Shown piece after piece: positions 44,439 through 52,839 of a stretch of 64,000 nt of DNA; positions within the stretch are counted from its first letter, which is position 1, and the number at the start of each line of letters is the position of its first letter. Where the stretch lies: contig JACKNV010000001.1 in assembly GCA_024234735.1 (NCBI GenBank), positions 434,001 through 498,000 of the forward strand, given 5' to 3'. The notes below the pieces were generated by a model. That model saw only the letters and a list, made by a program, of their open reading frames with translations. It was not told the DNA's origin and made no database searches. Source of the DNA: Pseudomonadales bacterium. Lineage in GTDB: Bacteria > Pseudomonadota > Gammaproteobacteria > Pseudomonadales > Halieaceae. A program made the position numbers and the translations under genes.

Positions 44439-45383
44439 ATGAACGAGATGCGATTTGAAGGCCGCGTGGCGATTGTCACTGGGGCGGGCGGTGGCCTGGG
44501 CCGGGCCTATGCCACCGCACTGGCGCAGCGGGGAGCGAAGGTGCTGGTCAATGACCTGGGGGGTGATTTCCAGGGGCAGGGAACGGACGCCGGGTACGCC
44601 GCACAGTCGGCACAGGCGATCCGTGACCTCGGCGGCATCGCGGAGGCCAACAGCGACACGGTGGCCACCCCGGAGGGTGCTCGCGCAATCGTTGCTGACG
44701 CGATGGCGCGCTGGGGACAGGTCGATATTCTCGTCAACAACGCCGGAATCGTCAGTGGCGCAGGCTCTCTGGACACGATCACGGACGAGCAGTGGGCGAA
44801 TGACTTGGCGGTGTCCGCCAGCGGTACCTTCTACCTGTGCCGGGAGCTGTGGAAGCCTATGCAGGAGCGGGATTATGGCCGCATTGTAAACGTGGCTTCG
44901 GGATCCTGGTTTGGAATGGGCAGCGGCGTGCCCTATCCGGCGGCCAAGGGTGCGGTCTGGGCGATGACCCGCGCGCTGGCATCAGCCACTACGGCCCAGG
45001 GCCGCAATATACGGATCAATGCCATTATGCCCATCGCCAGCAGCCGCATGACGGTGCTGATGGGCGAGGCGATCGACTCCATCATGCGCCGCGACTTTCC
45101 CCCTTCGGCGGTGGCCCCGGTGGTCGCTTTGCTGGCGCATGAAACGGCGCCCTGCAACGGAGAGATGTTCAGCGTTGGGGGCGGCGGGTTCGCGCGGGTA
45201 TTCGCGGGAGTCAGCCCTGGCTACCGGGCCACCGACAAGCACTGGACGCCGGAAGATGCGCGCGAGCATTTCGACGAGGCGATGTGTACGAACGGGTTTT
45301 TCATTCCGTCCCACTCGATGGAGGAGTCCGCGGTCTATACGTCGGACGTGCCCTGGGAGGCGTTCGAGGCATTCTATTCCTGA
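44439..45383 (+). CDS. SDR, MFE-2/3-hydroxyacyl-CoA dehydrogenase-like
   Basis: The 314-residue SDR has TGAGGGLG, then KVLVNDLGGDFQGQGTD, the long second-strand loop that characterises the (3R)-hydroxyacyl-CoA dehydrogenase domain of multifunctional enzyme type 2 and related proteins. NNAGI is present, with catalytic Y166/K170 (YPAAK). GAGAGG lies 7 bases before the ATG at 44439; the frame extends to 44394. Last gene of the MDR-VOC-SDR operon. Family resemblance suggests oxidation of a CoA-bound hydroxyacyl or steroid-like intermediate. Confidence 0.85.
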   Translation: MNEMRFEGRVAIVTGAGGGLGRAYATALAQRGAKVLVNDLGGDFQGQGTDAGYAAQSAQAIRDLGGIAEANSDTVATPEGARAIVADAMARWGQVDILVNNAGIVSGAGSLDTITDEQWANDLAVSASGTFYLCRELWKPMQERDYGRIVNVASGSWFGMGSGVPYPAAKGAVWAMTRALASATTAQGRNIRINAIMPIASSRMTVLMGEAIDSIMRRDFPPSAVAPVVALLAHETAPCNGEMFSVGGGGFARVFAGVSPGYRATDKHWTPEDAREHFDEAMCTNGFFIPSHSMEESAVYTSDVPWEAFEAFYS

Positions 45384-45649
45384 GGCGCCGGACCGTCCAC
45401 CTGCTGACTCGCGGCCTCACGATGGAGTGATCCAACTGGGTGGAGGTCGCGGGTTCGGGCGCCAACCGGTCCGCCATTGAAGCGCCTGCCTGTTCCTGGG
45501 CCGGGCGCTAGGCGGGCCGGTCGCTTGACGATTTTCTCTACTTTTCTGCAATTGCGCCATGCCAGGCGGGCCCAACCGCGCTAGCCTGTGAGTGTAATTG
45601 CCAGCAGTTCGCGGGGTGTGGGGCGCAGTGCACGGGGGTACGGTGCGGC

Positions 45650-45844
45650 ATGAAAAGAGATATTAATGGCCTTGCCAGGTTAGTGGCGCTCCTGATGCTG
45701 ACCGTGATACCGGTTGCCATGTTCTGGTCGTGGCTGCCCGAGGCCAGCAAGGAATGGCTGGCCGTCGCAGGCGTGGTGGGCGGTTTCTGGGTGGCCTGGG
45801 AGGCCTGCGTGGCGCCTGTCGGCGAGGACAGTAGCGAGACCTGA
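45650..45844 (+). CDS. Small two-helix membrane protein, hypothetical
   Basis: The 64-residue frame encodes two hydrophobic segments (ARLVALLMLTVIPVAMFWSWL and AVAGVVGGFWVAWEACV) joined by a short charged turn, with a basic start (MKRD) and an acidic end (GEDSSET). This gives a plausible inner-membrane hairpin with both ends in the cytoplasm. The ribosome site is weak. I recognise no family. The 266 bases before it and the 83 after it hold no other gene. Confidence 0.45.
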   Translation: MKRDINGLARLVALLMLTVIPVAMFWSWLPEASKEWLAVAGVVGGFWVAWEACVAPVGEDSSET

Positions 45845-45927
45845 GCACGGCCTGGGTATGGCACTTTCCCCGCGGGGGGCTATTTCAGTACACTGTGCTG
45901 CCCTCCGGCCACGTGAAGGACGCAGAC

Positions 45928-46692
45928 ATGTTCGAAACCCTGGAGATCGAAGTCGAGGGGCCGATTGGCCGTCTCTGGCTAAACCGCCCCGGGCGGCTCA
46001 ACGCACTGTCTGTACTGTGTTTGGGCGAGCTGGCCGCCGCCGCGCGCTGGTTCGACCAGCAGCAGGACGTGCGTGTCGTGGTCGTCGGTGGTCGCGGCCG
46101 CGCCTTTTCAGCCGGTGCGGATCTGGATGGCTTCCCGAAAGTGGGCGACACCGGCCTGCGGCAGGCTGCGGATGTGGGCCGGCAGATGGCCGAGGCCCTG
46201 GAGGCCATGCGCGCGGTAACCATCGCTCGCATTCAGGGTTGGTGCGTGGGGGGCGGCCTGGTGGTGGCGGCCGCCTGTGACCTGCGGGTGGCAAGCGCCG
46301 ATGCCCGTTTTTCCATCCCCGAGATAGACCTGGGAATCCCGCTGGCCTGGGGTGGGATTCCGCGGCTGGTGCGGGAAATCGGCCCGGCGCTGACCAAGGA
46401 ACTGGTAATCACCTGTCGCGAGTTCAGCCCTGCCGAGGCGCTGGCGGCGGGTTTTCTCAACAGGGTGGTCAGCGAGGACGAACTCGACGATACGGTAGCC
46501 ACCCTCGCCGACCAGGTGGCGTCGCGTCCGGCCCTGCCGGTGGCGGCAACCAAGGTACATGTCAACGCCGTTACCGCGGAGATGGTGGGGGCCGCCAGGG
46601 CCTGGTCCGATGCCGACAGCCTGATCGGCGGGCTGCTGGACCCGGAGTGCGAAGCGGCGCGACAGGCCTACGTCAAGGCGCGAGGGCGGTGA
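45928..46692 (+). CDS. Enoyl-CoA hydratase/isomerase family protein
   Basis: The 254-residue crotonase-family protein has the oxyanion blocks GGRGRAFSAGADLDGF and GWCVGGGLVVAAACDL. Both hydratase glutamates are in the expected places (IPEIDLGIP, then LTKELVIT), which supports true hydratase activity. The start is the ATG at 45928, with AAGGA 8 bases before; an in-frame GTG lies at 45895. It sits 80 bases upstream of malonyl-CoA decarboxylase. It likely adds water to an enoyl-CoA during side-chain or ring-fragment beta-oxidation. Confidence 0.88.
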   Translation: MFETLEIEVEGPIGRLWLNRPGRLNALSVLCLGELAAAARWFDQQQDVRVVVVGGRGRAFSAGADLDGFPKVGDTGLRQAADVGRQMAEALEAMRAVTIARIQGWCVGGGLVVAAACDLRVASADARFSIPEIDLGIPLAWGGIPRLVREIGPALTKELVITCREFSPAEALAAGFLNRVVSEDELDDTVATLADQVASRPALPVAATKVHVNAVTAEMVGAARAWSDADSLIGGLLDPECEAARQAYVKARGR

Positions 46693-46772
46693 TCAAACAT
46701 CAGCGCCTGCGGCGCTGGCACGACTCCCATTAGTTGCTTTTCCGTTATACCCAGACAGCCACAGGATCCACC

Positions 46773-48122
46773 ATGCCAGAGCAAGACAGCTTGCCGGAAA
46801 CATTGTCAGAACCAACCGGTGGTACCATGAGCACCCTGAGCCGTACCCTCGGTTCGGTCATGGAAGTCGGCCGCGAGATTCTCGCGAAAAGCCGGCGCGG
46901 CCGTCCCGCCGCGGCGGATACACCCGCGGGGTTGGGGCGGTTGTGTCGCGAACTGCTGGACCACCGCGGCGAGGCATCCGGGCTCGCCCTGGCCAGCGAG
47001 ATCACGTCCGGATACCGCCAGCTGGCGGCAGCTGATCGCCTGGCGTTTTTTTTCACCCTGGCGAACGATTTCGACGTGAACCCCGACGAGGTCCTGGCAG
47101 CGGCCGATCGCTACCGGGCGGAGCCCTCCCTGGAACAGTTGTGGGATATCGACCGGGCCGTGGAGGCACCGCGCCAGAAGCTGTTCCGACGCATCAACAT
47201 GGCCCCCGACGGTACCCGTACCCTGGTGGCCATGCGCGGCGATCTGTTGCACACGCTGCGTGACAACCCGCAGTTGCGGGCTGTGGATTCAGATCTAAAA
47301 CACCTGTTCATATCCTGGTTCAACAAGGGCTTCCTGGAGTTGCGGCGCATCGCCTGGTCTTCGCCCGCCAATGTGCTGGAAAAGTTGATCGACTACGAGG
47401 CCGTGCACCAGATCAACGGTTGGGACGACTTGCGCAGTCGCCTGCGCGAAGACCGGCGCTGCTTTGCTTTTTTCCATCCGGCCCTGGCGGACGATCCACT
47501 GGTGTTCGTGGAGATAGCGCTCACGGACACCCTGCCGGAAGCCATGCCGCCGCTGCTGGCCCAGCAGCGGGACGCCATTCCGGCGGAGCGGGTCAATACC
47601 GTGGTGTTTTACTCCATCAGTAACTGTCACCCCGGGCTGGCCGGTATTTCCTTCGGCAACTTCCTGATCAAGAACGTGGTACAAGAGCTGACCAAGGAGA
47701 TGCCCAGGCTGAAAACCTTCGTTACCCTGTCTCCGGTGCCGGGTTTTCGGCGTTGGTTGTTGCAGGCGGAGCTGGAGGGCCTGGTGCCGGAGGAGATGAT
47801 CCCGAGGGTGCGCCAACCTATCGGCAAGGTCGTCGATGCGGCTGTGTACGATGCGCTCAAGAAACTTTGCGCCCACTACCTCCTGCGGGTCAAGTCAGGT
47901 GAGCAACCCCGCGACCCGGTGGCTCGCTTTCACCTCGGTAACGGGGCCAGGCTGCACCGCCTTCACGGCGGGGCGGACCTCTCGGTCAAGGGCAAGGAGC
48001 AGTCGGCCGGTATCATGGTGAACTACCTGTACGATCTGGGCCAGATCGAGGAAAATCACGAGGCCTATTTCGACAAGGGACGGATAGCCGTCTCCCGTAC
48101 GGTCCAGCGCCTGCTGGACTGA
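46773..48122 (+). CDS. Malonyl-CoA decarboxylase
   Basis: The 449-residue protein matches malonyl-CoA decarboxylase, which converts malonyl-CoA to acetyl-CoA and CO2. It has the helical N-terminal domain (RRINMAPDGTRTLVAMR, DSDLKHLFISWFNKGFLELR) and the acyltransferase-fold C-terminal domain. The catalytic Ser lies in FYSISNCHPGLAGISFGNF (S281/S283) and His at H387 in FHLGNGA. AGGA lies 8 bases before the ATG at 46773; the frame is open further to 46734. It converges on the WS/DGAT-like gene with a 4-base gap. It may recycle malonyl-CoA or relieve inhibition of acyl-CoA use. Confidence 0.9.
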   Translation: MPEQDSLPETLSEPTGGTMSTLSRTLGSVMEVGREILAKSRRGRPAAADTPAGLGRLCRELLDHRGEASGLALASEITSGYRQLAAADRLAFFFTLANDFDVNPDEVLAAADRYRAEPSLEQLWDIDRAVEAPRQKLFRRINMAPDGTRTLVAMRGDLLHTLRDNPQLRAVDSDLKHLFISWFNKGFLELRRIAWSSPANVLEKLIDYEAVHQINGWDDLRSRLREDRRCFAFFHPALADDPLVFVEIALTDTLPEAMPPLLAQQRDAIPAERVNTVVFYSISNCHPGLAGISFGNFLIKNVVQELTKEMPRLKTFVTLSPVPGFRRWLLQAELEGLVPEEMIPRVRQPIGKVVDAAVYDALKKLCAHYLLRVKSGEQPRDPVARFHLGNGARLHRLHGGADLSVKGKEQSAGIMVNYLYDLGQIEENHEAYFDKGRIAVSRTVQRLLD

Positions 48123-48126
48123 ACCC

Positions 48127-49677
48127 TCAGGCCGCCAGCGACTTGTTCCTGGCGCGGCGTTTGCCGGCGGGTTTTTTTGCCCGCGCCGCGCTGGCGTTCC
48201 CGGAGGTACCGGCCTCCGCAGCCGGCTTGACCGACTTCCGCAAGAAAGCGGCGACGTCCGCCACGGTTTCATCCAGGCACTGACGCATGAAGTCGGGGTC
48301 CGGCATCATGTCGCGGTCGGAGGTGAACGTAAGGCCGACGCAGTCGTCATAGGTACTGGCGCAGAACATCAGTCCACAGCCGCTGTACAGCGGGGAAATA
48401 CTGGTGAAGCCGTGCAGGCGCGCACCCAGCAGGTACAGGGTGTCGTCAGAGCCGCGCAGCTCCGCCAGGCCCATGCTTCCCGCCGACATCACCGCGTGGT
48501 TGATGCTCCTTTTGCTGTGCGCCATTCTTCCCAGCCACGACAGCAGGGGTGCCGGAACGTGCTCGTACAGGGAACGCAGCTTGAAACTGGTCAGTTCCTC
48601 GTTCTCGATGGATTGCAATTCCCGGTTGGCAGCGTAAATGGCCTGCAGCCGACCTATGGGAAAGATAATGCCGGTGTGTAGCTCGATCTGGTTGATGGCG
48701 ATACGGTTGCCCACCAGGGCATGGGCGCCCGCATTGCGCACGTTGACCTCGAGCAGGGCCTGTAAAGAGGCATCGGCGCGCAGCTCCCCGTGGTGCTCCA
48801 GATAGCGGCGCATGGCCTCGCCGCAAATAGCCAGCACGGCGTGAGTGGTGGTGCTGCCCGGCACGGACTGGCAGTAATCCTCTATCAGGCTGCGCGGGTA
48901 GAAAGTACCTTCGAATACCCGGGCGGCGCTCACCACCTGGGCGAAGCGACTGGGTGGCGAGTCCGGGTTGTCGCTCTCGACGACGTTGCGGGCCAGACGT
49001 ATGGACACGCGAGTGAGGATTTTTGACAGGGTACGTAAATTGCTCGTGGATTGTTTCAACAAGCGCAGGGTACGCACTGAATTATTGACCAGTCCGCGCA
49101 GCATCATCTCGTAGGTTTTTGGGGCGAGTGATGGCAGGAAAGCGATATGCTGCGCGGAGTGTTCATGCTGGCGCTGGTCGGGAGCGTCGGCGTGCAGGGA
49201 TTGCAGTAATTCCTGGGCAGTGAACTCGTCCATCGCGCAGTGGTGTACCTTGAAGTAGATGGCGAAGCTGTTGGCCGGCATGCCCTGGACATTGTCCAGG
49301 CCCTCGATGACATACAATTCCCACAGCGGACGGCTCATATCCAGTGGCCGCGAGTGCAGGCGTGAGACCTGGATACAGAACTGCCGCCAGTCGCCCGGCT
49401 TGGGCAGTGCCAGGTGGCGCAGATGGAAATCCAGGTCGAATTTCTCGTCGTCGACCCAGTAGGGGTAGTCGATGTCTCCCGGGGTACGACGGATTTTCCG
49501 GCAGAAAACCGGAGCGGAGTTGAGGCGGTTGCGCACGTGTTCCTGGATATGCCTGAAGCGCACCGGCTCGTTCCCCAGCGCCGACTGGTCGTAGAGATAG
49601 ATCAGGCTGATATGGGTGGGGCTCTCCGCCTTTTCCATGAACAGGAAATTGGCGTCTTCGCTGTCGACTTGATACAT
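48127..49677 (-). CDS. WS/DGAT-like acyltransferase with altered HHxxxDG motif
   Basis: The 516-residue protein aligns with the WS/DGAT family from end to end: SPTHISLIYLYDQ near the start, YPYWVDDEKFDLDFHLRHL, and GCGLMFCASTYDDCVGL towards the end. The motif HHxxxDG reads HHCAMDE at residues 145-151, so both histidines and the Asp are kept but Gly is replaced by Glu. A Lys/Arg-rich tail (KKPAGKRRARNK) ends the protein, as in the enzyme at 23856. It is the last gene of a minus-strand operon with two alpha/beta hydrolases. Probably an active acyltransferase with a different acceptor; reduced activity is possible. Confidence 0.83.
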   Translation of the reverse strand: MYQVDSEDANFLFMEKAESPTHISLIYLYDQSALGNEPVRFRHIQEHVRNRLNSAPVFCRKIRRTPGDIDYPYWVDDEKFDLDFHLRHLALPKPGDWRQFCIQVSRLHSRPLDMSRPLWELYVIEGLDNVQGMPANSFAIYFKVHHCAMDEFTAQELLQSLHADAPDQRQHEHSAQHIAFLPSLAPKTYEMMLRGLVNNSVRTLRLLKQSTSNLRTLSKILTRVSIRLARNVVESDNPDSPPSRFAQVVSAARVFEGTFYPRSLIEDYCQSVPGSTTTHAVLAICGEAMRRYLEHHGELRADASLQALLEVNVRNAGAHALVGNRIAINQIELHTGIIFPIGRLQAIYAANRELQSIENEELTSFKLRSLYEHVPAPLLSWLGRMAHSKRSINHAVMSAGSMGLAELRGSDDTLYLLGARLHGFTSISPLYSGCGLMFCASTYDDCVGLTFTSDRDMMPDPDFMRQCLDETVADVAAFLRKSVKPAAEAGTSGNASAARAKKPAGKRRARNKSLAA

Positions 49678-49728
49678 GGCTTCGTGTCCGTCCGTTGATC
49701 TGCCTGCCGCCGGGGCGGCGCGCCGTTG

Positions 49729-50646
49729 TCAGGGCGTATTGGTGCGCAGGAATTCGCTGGCTTTTTCCAGGGCCTCGCCGCTCTCGGGCAGGAAGGCGAA
49801 AATCTGCCAGACATGGGGTACCTTGCGCCAGATGTCGACGTTTACCGGCACCCCGTAAGTGTGACAGCGACGCGCCAGGCGCAGGCTGTCGTCCAGCAAC
49901 ATTTCGCTGTCGCTGACCTGAATGTACATGGGTGGCAGGCCGGCGAAATTGCCGTTGATTGGCGAAACCATGGGATCCCCGGGGTCGGCGTCTCCCAGGT
50001 ACAGCGGCCTCGGATTGATGGCTCGCTGGGCCGGTGCTGGCAGGGCCGTATCGCTGGCGGCATTCTTCCAGCGAGAGGGTGCCTTGTCGCTGACATCCAG
50101 CAGGGGTGACAGCATATAGGCGCACCCGGGCATGGGCAATTTCTGCTCTTTCAACGCCAGCAGGGTAGAGAGGGTCAGGCCGCCGCCGGCTGAATCCCCG
50201 GCGATGATGATGTTCTGCGGTTTGTTGCCCGTGTCCAGCAGCCAGCGATAAGCCAGCACGGCATCGTGCAGGCAGGCGGGAAACGGGTACTCGGGGGCCA
50301 GCCGGTAATAGGTCATCAGCGCCCTGGCATCGCCGAGCTTGCACAGGCGGCTGACCATGCCCGAGTGGGTATTGGGCGTGCGCAACACATAGGCTCCGCC
50401 GGGCAGATAGAGAATCACCCGCTCGCCGGGGGCTTCCGAGGTCGTGATCCATTCGGCGTCGAACTGGGCTCCGGGAAGCGCCACCTGCTCGCGACGGGTG
50501 CCCCTGGGCACAGCCAGGCGCCCCACGTAGCGATCGCTCAGGTCCACTAGCTTGCGGATCAGGTCGATGGAACCGACGTGCCGCAGCATGGGCTTCATAC
50601 TGAGGCTCAGTTGCAGGTTGAGAAGATCGGTTTGCCAGCTTTGCAT
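49729..50646 (-). CDS. Alpha/beta hydrolase, HSL family
   Basis: The 305-residue esterase/lipase has the nucleophile S152 in AGDSAGGG, the acid in SDSEMLLDDS and the His in KVPHVWQIF, a complete HSL-type triad. The oxyanion motif, normally HGGG, reads LPGGAY, so the first His is missing. YYRLAPEYPFPACLHD is the usual HSL block. It is soluble, with no signal peptide. It lies between another hydrolase and the WS/DGAT-like gene on the same strand, suggesting turnover of neutral lipid. Confidence 0.87.
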   Translation of the reverse strand: MQSWQTDLLNLQLSLSMKPMLRHVGSIDLIRKLVDLSDRYVGRLAVPRGTRREQVALPGAQFDAEWITTSEAPGERVILYLPGGAYVLRTPNTHSGMVSRLCKLGDARALMTYYRLAPEYPFPACLHDAVLAYRWLLDTGNKPQNIIIAGDSAGGGLTLSTLLALKEQKLPMPGCAYMLSPLLDVSDKAPSRWKNAASDTALPAPAQRAINPRPLYLGDADPGDPMVSPINGNFAGLPPMYIQVSDSEMLLDDSLRLARRCHTYGVPVNVDIWRKVPHVWQIFAFLPESGEALEKASEFLRTNTP

Positions 50647-50809
50647 CAGTCAGTCGGTCCGGTATTGCGGTAGAGACGAACGGCATACGGCGCAGCCCCG
50701 GCAATGGCGGCGTACGCGTCGCGATCAACGATCTTAGCCTTAATAAATTCAGGGATAAAGCTTGATTTTCCAGCCGTATCGCCGCGCGGATTCGTCGCCA
50801 CTGTGATCG

Positions 50810-52039
50810 TCATTTCTCGTCGAAGCCGATTTCCCGGAGAAAGCGGGCTATTTCCTTCAGGTATTTGCCCTTGTCCAGGTGCAGCAGGTGGTTGCCCGGA
50901 AACCAGTGAATCCGCGGGCGATCCCAGTGGTCCCACAGCAGGCGCGCGTGTTTCGGGGGTGCCAGCCGGTCTCCGGCCCCGGCTATCACCATCAGGCGCT
51001 CCTTGGGGATGAGGGGCTGGTAGGTCAGCGGGGAGTGAACGGCGAGCATATGGCGGGCCTCGCGCACACTGGTGCCGCTCAACTTGAGCAACGACTTGAT
51101 CGCCATGTTCATGGGAAACCATTCCAGTACCAGGTCCGGCAGGCTGACCACCGGCACGTTGGGAATCGAGAAGTGCAGCCGGTCTTCCACCGCAGCCAGC
51201 AGGGAGGAGGTGTAGCCCCCCAGGCTGATGCCGGTAACGCCGATTTTGCGCACTCCGCGCGCTTCCAGGTAATCCATGAACACCCGGAAGTCGTGTACCG
51301 CGTGCGCCATGGATTCGTTCAGGTGGGACAGACCGTGAGCGAACAGCCCATGGCCGCTGAAGGGGGACAACCTGGACTGCCGTTTACCGTGGTGGGGCAG
51401 GGTGTAGAGCAGGATGTCATAGCCCTGGGCATAGAACCAGGGCAGGGCAAAGAACATTCGGTTGAGCCAGTAGGGGTCCGCCATGAAGCCGTGAATGACA
51501 CAGATCGTGGGCCGCGGGCCCTCGTCGTGGCGCCAGTACTGGGCCACCGCGCGCATGTTGCGCCGCTGTTTGGGGTAGCTGTCGCGCAGCTTGGGGTTGA
51601 CGGTCTTGAAGGGGCTGTCGAAACTCAGCAGTTCGCAGGTACCGTCGTCCGGCTTGAAGCGCAGCACGCCCGCGGAAGACGTCTGGATTTCGACCCGCGA
51701 GCTGTCGGGCTTCTTGAAATAGGCGGTGGGGTTGGCCTTGTCGGCCTTGTTGCGATAGTAGTTGATGGTGGCCATGTCGCGCTTCAACTGGCGCGGGGAG
51801 ATACTGGTAGGCAGCGCCAGACCAGTCAGCAGGCTGGCACCTGCCGTGCGCAGCAGATAGTCGGCCGCCGCGGTGCCATCCACCGTCAGTTCCGTGCGCA
51901 GGTCGAGTTCGAAATCGTCGGGGAATTTGTGAAAGCTGCTTTCCAGGGTGTTCCACCAGGGCTGCGCCGGCATGATACGGCGGGTATGGCTGTAGGTGTC
52001 GTTGGCCACGCGGGACACGGTGGAGGCAATATCGTACAT
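50810..52039 (-). CDS. Alpha/beta hydrolase
   Basis: The 409-residue hydrolase has an oxyanion region CVIHGFMADPYWLNR, the nucleophile S272 in VTGISLGGY and a C-terminal HWFPGNHLLHLD containing the His. The first 170 residues are a lead domain (LELDLRTELT, NYYRNKADKANPTAYF) without a signal peptide. The start is the ATG at 52039, with AAGGACAG upstream, giving a 53-base gap from the iron-sulfur subunit gene. The frame stays open to 52162. The 163 bases downstream, before the next hydrolase, are AT-rich and may hold an internal promoter. Substrate not assignable. Confidence 0.8.
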   Translation of the reverse strand: MYDIASTVSRVANDTYSHTRRIMPAQPWWNTLESSFHKFPDDFELDLRTELTVDGTAAADYLLRTAGASLLTGLALPTSISPRQLKRDMATINYYRNKADKANPTAYFKKPDSSRVEIQTSSAGVLRFKPDDGTCELLSFDSPFKTVNPKLRDSYPKQRRNMRAVAQYWRHDEGPRPTICVIHGFMADPYWLNRMFFALPWFYAQGYDILLYTLPHHGKRQSRLSPFSGHGLFAHGLSHLNESMAHAVHDFRVFMDYLEARGVRKIGVTGISLGGYTSSLLAAVEDRLHFSIPNVPVVSLPDLVLEWFPMNMAIKSLLKLSGTSVREARHMLAVHSPLTYQPLIPKERLMVIAGAGDRLAPPKHARLLWDHWDRPRIHWFPGNHLLHLDKGKYLKEIARFLREIGFDEK

Positions 52040-52092
52040 AGTGCGTCTGTCCTTATTGTTTATTGAAAAGGTGCCGGTATCAGCATGGCCGG

Positions 52093-52839
52093 CTAGCCGG
52101 CCATGACCATGCGCCTGCGCAGAAAAGCAATCTGGGTCGCCAGCGGCAGGTCTTTTGGGCACATGTCCTCGCAGCCCAAAAGAGTCATGCAGCCGAATAC
52201 ACCGGTTTCGTCGCCAACCAGTTCGTAGAACTGGGCATCGCTGCGCTCGTCACGGGGGTCGAGGCGAAAGCGGGTGATCTGGTTGAGACCGACCGCGCCC
52301 ACGAAATCTTCGCGCATTTGCGCGGTTCCGCAAGCGGCAATGCAGCAGCCGCATTCGATACAGCGCTCCAGTTCGTATAGTTGCTCCGCCAGCTGCGGCT
52401 CCATGGGCGCTTCCAGGGAATCCAGGTCCGACTGTTCCAGGTCCTGCCTGTGTACCCAGGTCTCCAGGCGCTCTGACATACCCCGCATCCACTTGCCGGT
52501 GTTGACCGAGAGGTCGCCGATCAACTCGAACGCGGGAAGGGGCGCGAGGGTAATGCGTTGCGGCAACTGGTGGGTGAGGGTGCGGCAGGCCAGGCCCGGG
52601 CGGCCATTGATGATCATGCCGCAGCTGCCGCAGATACCGGCGCGGCAGACGAAGTCGAACTGTAACGACGGGTCCTGGGTTTCACGGATCTCATTGAGGG
52701 CAATAAACAGGGTCATGGCGTCCGCCTCCTCGACCTCGAAGGTCTGGAGGTGGGGGACGCTGTCGGGGTCCCGGGGGTTGTGCCGCAAAATCTCGATCTG
52801 CAGGGTGCGACCCAACTGCTGTACGGGTATTTGAGTCAC
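52093..52839 (-). CDS. frdB: Fumarate reductase/succinate dehydrogenase iron-sulfur subunit
   Basis: The 248-residue subunit binds the three Fe-S clusters. [2Fe-2S] is at C65, C70, C73 and C85 (CRAGICGSCG). [4Fe-4S] is at C160, C163, C166 (CIECGCC), and [3Fe-4S] involves C170, C217 and C223, with C227 also present. CIECGCCIAACGT is closest to the Wolinella/Bacteroides-type (type B) enzyme rather than the usual gammaproteobacterial SdhB. The GTG start at 52839 overlaps the flavoprotein stop as GTGA. The same strand frame continues open to 54003, but that part is a shadow of the flavoprotein gene. Confidence 0.88.
   Translation of the reverse strand: MTQIPVQQLGRTLQIEILRHNPRDPDSVPHLQTFEVEEADAMTLFIALNEIRETQDPSLQFDFVCRAGICGSCGMIINGRPGLACRTLTHQLPQRITLAPLPAFELIGDLSVNTGKWMRGMSERLETWVHRQDLEQSDLDSLEAPMEPQLAEQLYELERCIECGCCIAACGTAQMREDFVGAVGLNQITRFRLDPRDERSDAQFYELVGDETGVFGCMTLLGCEDMCPKDLPLATQIAFLRRRMVMAG

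Noticed and set aside
49163..50728. 521-codon minus-strand open frame
   Set aside because: Out-of-frame shadow across an alpha/beta hydrolase and the WS/DGAT-like gene, with Arg/Pro/Gly-rich translation and no motif.
50879..52066. 395-codon plus-strand open frame
   Set aside because: Antisense to the alpha/beta hydrolase with the GISLGG nucleophile; no family resemblance.
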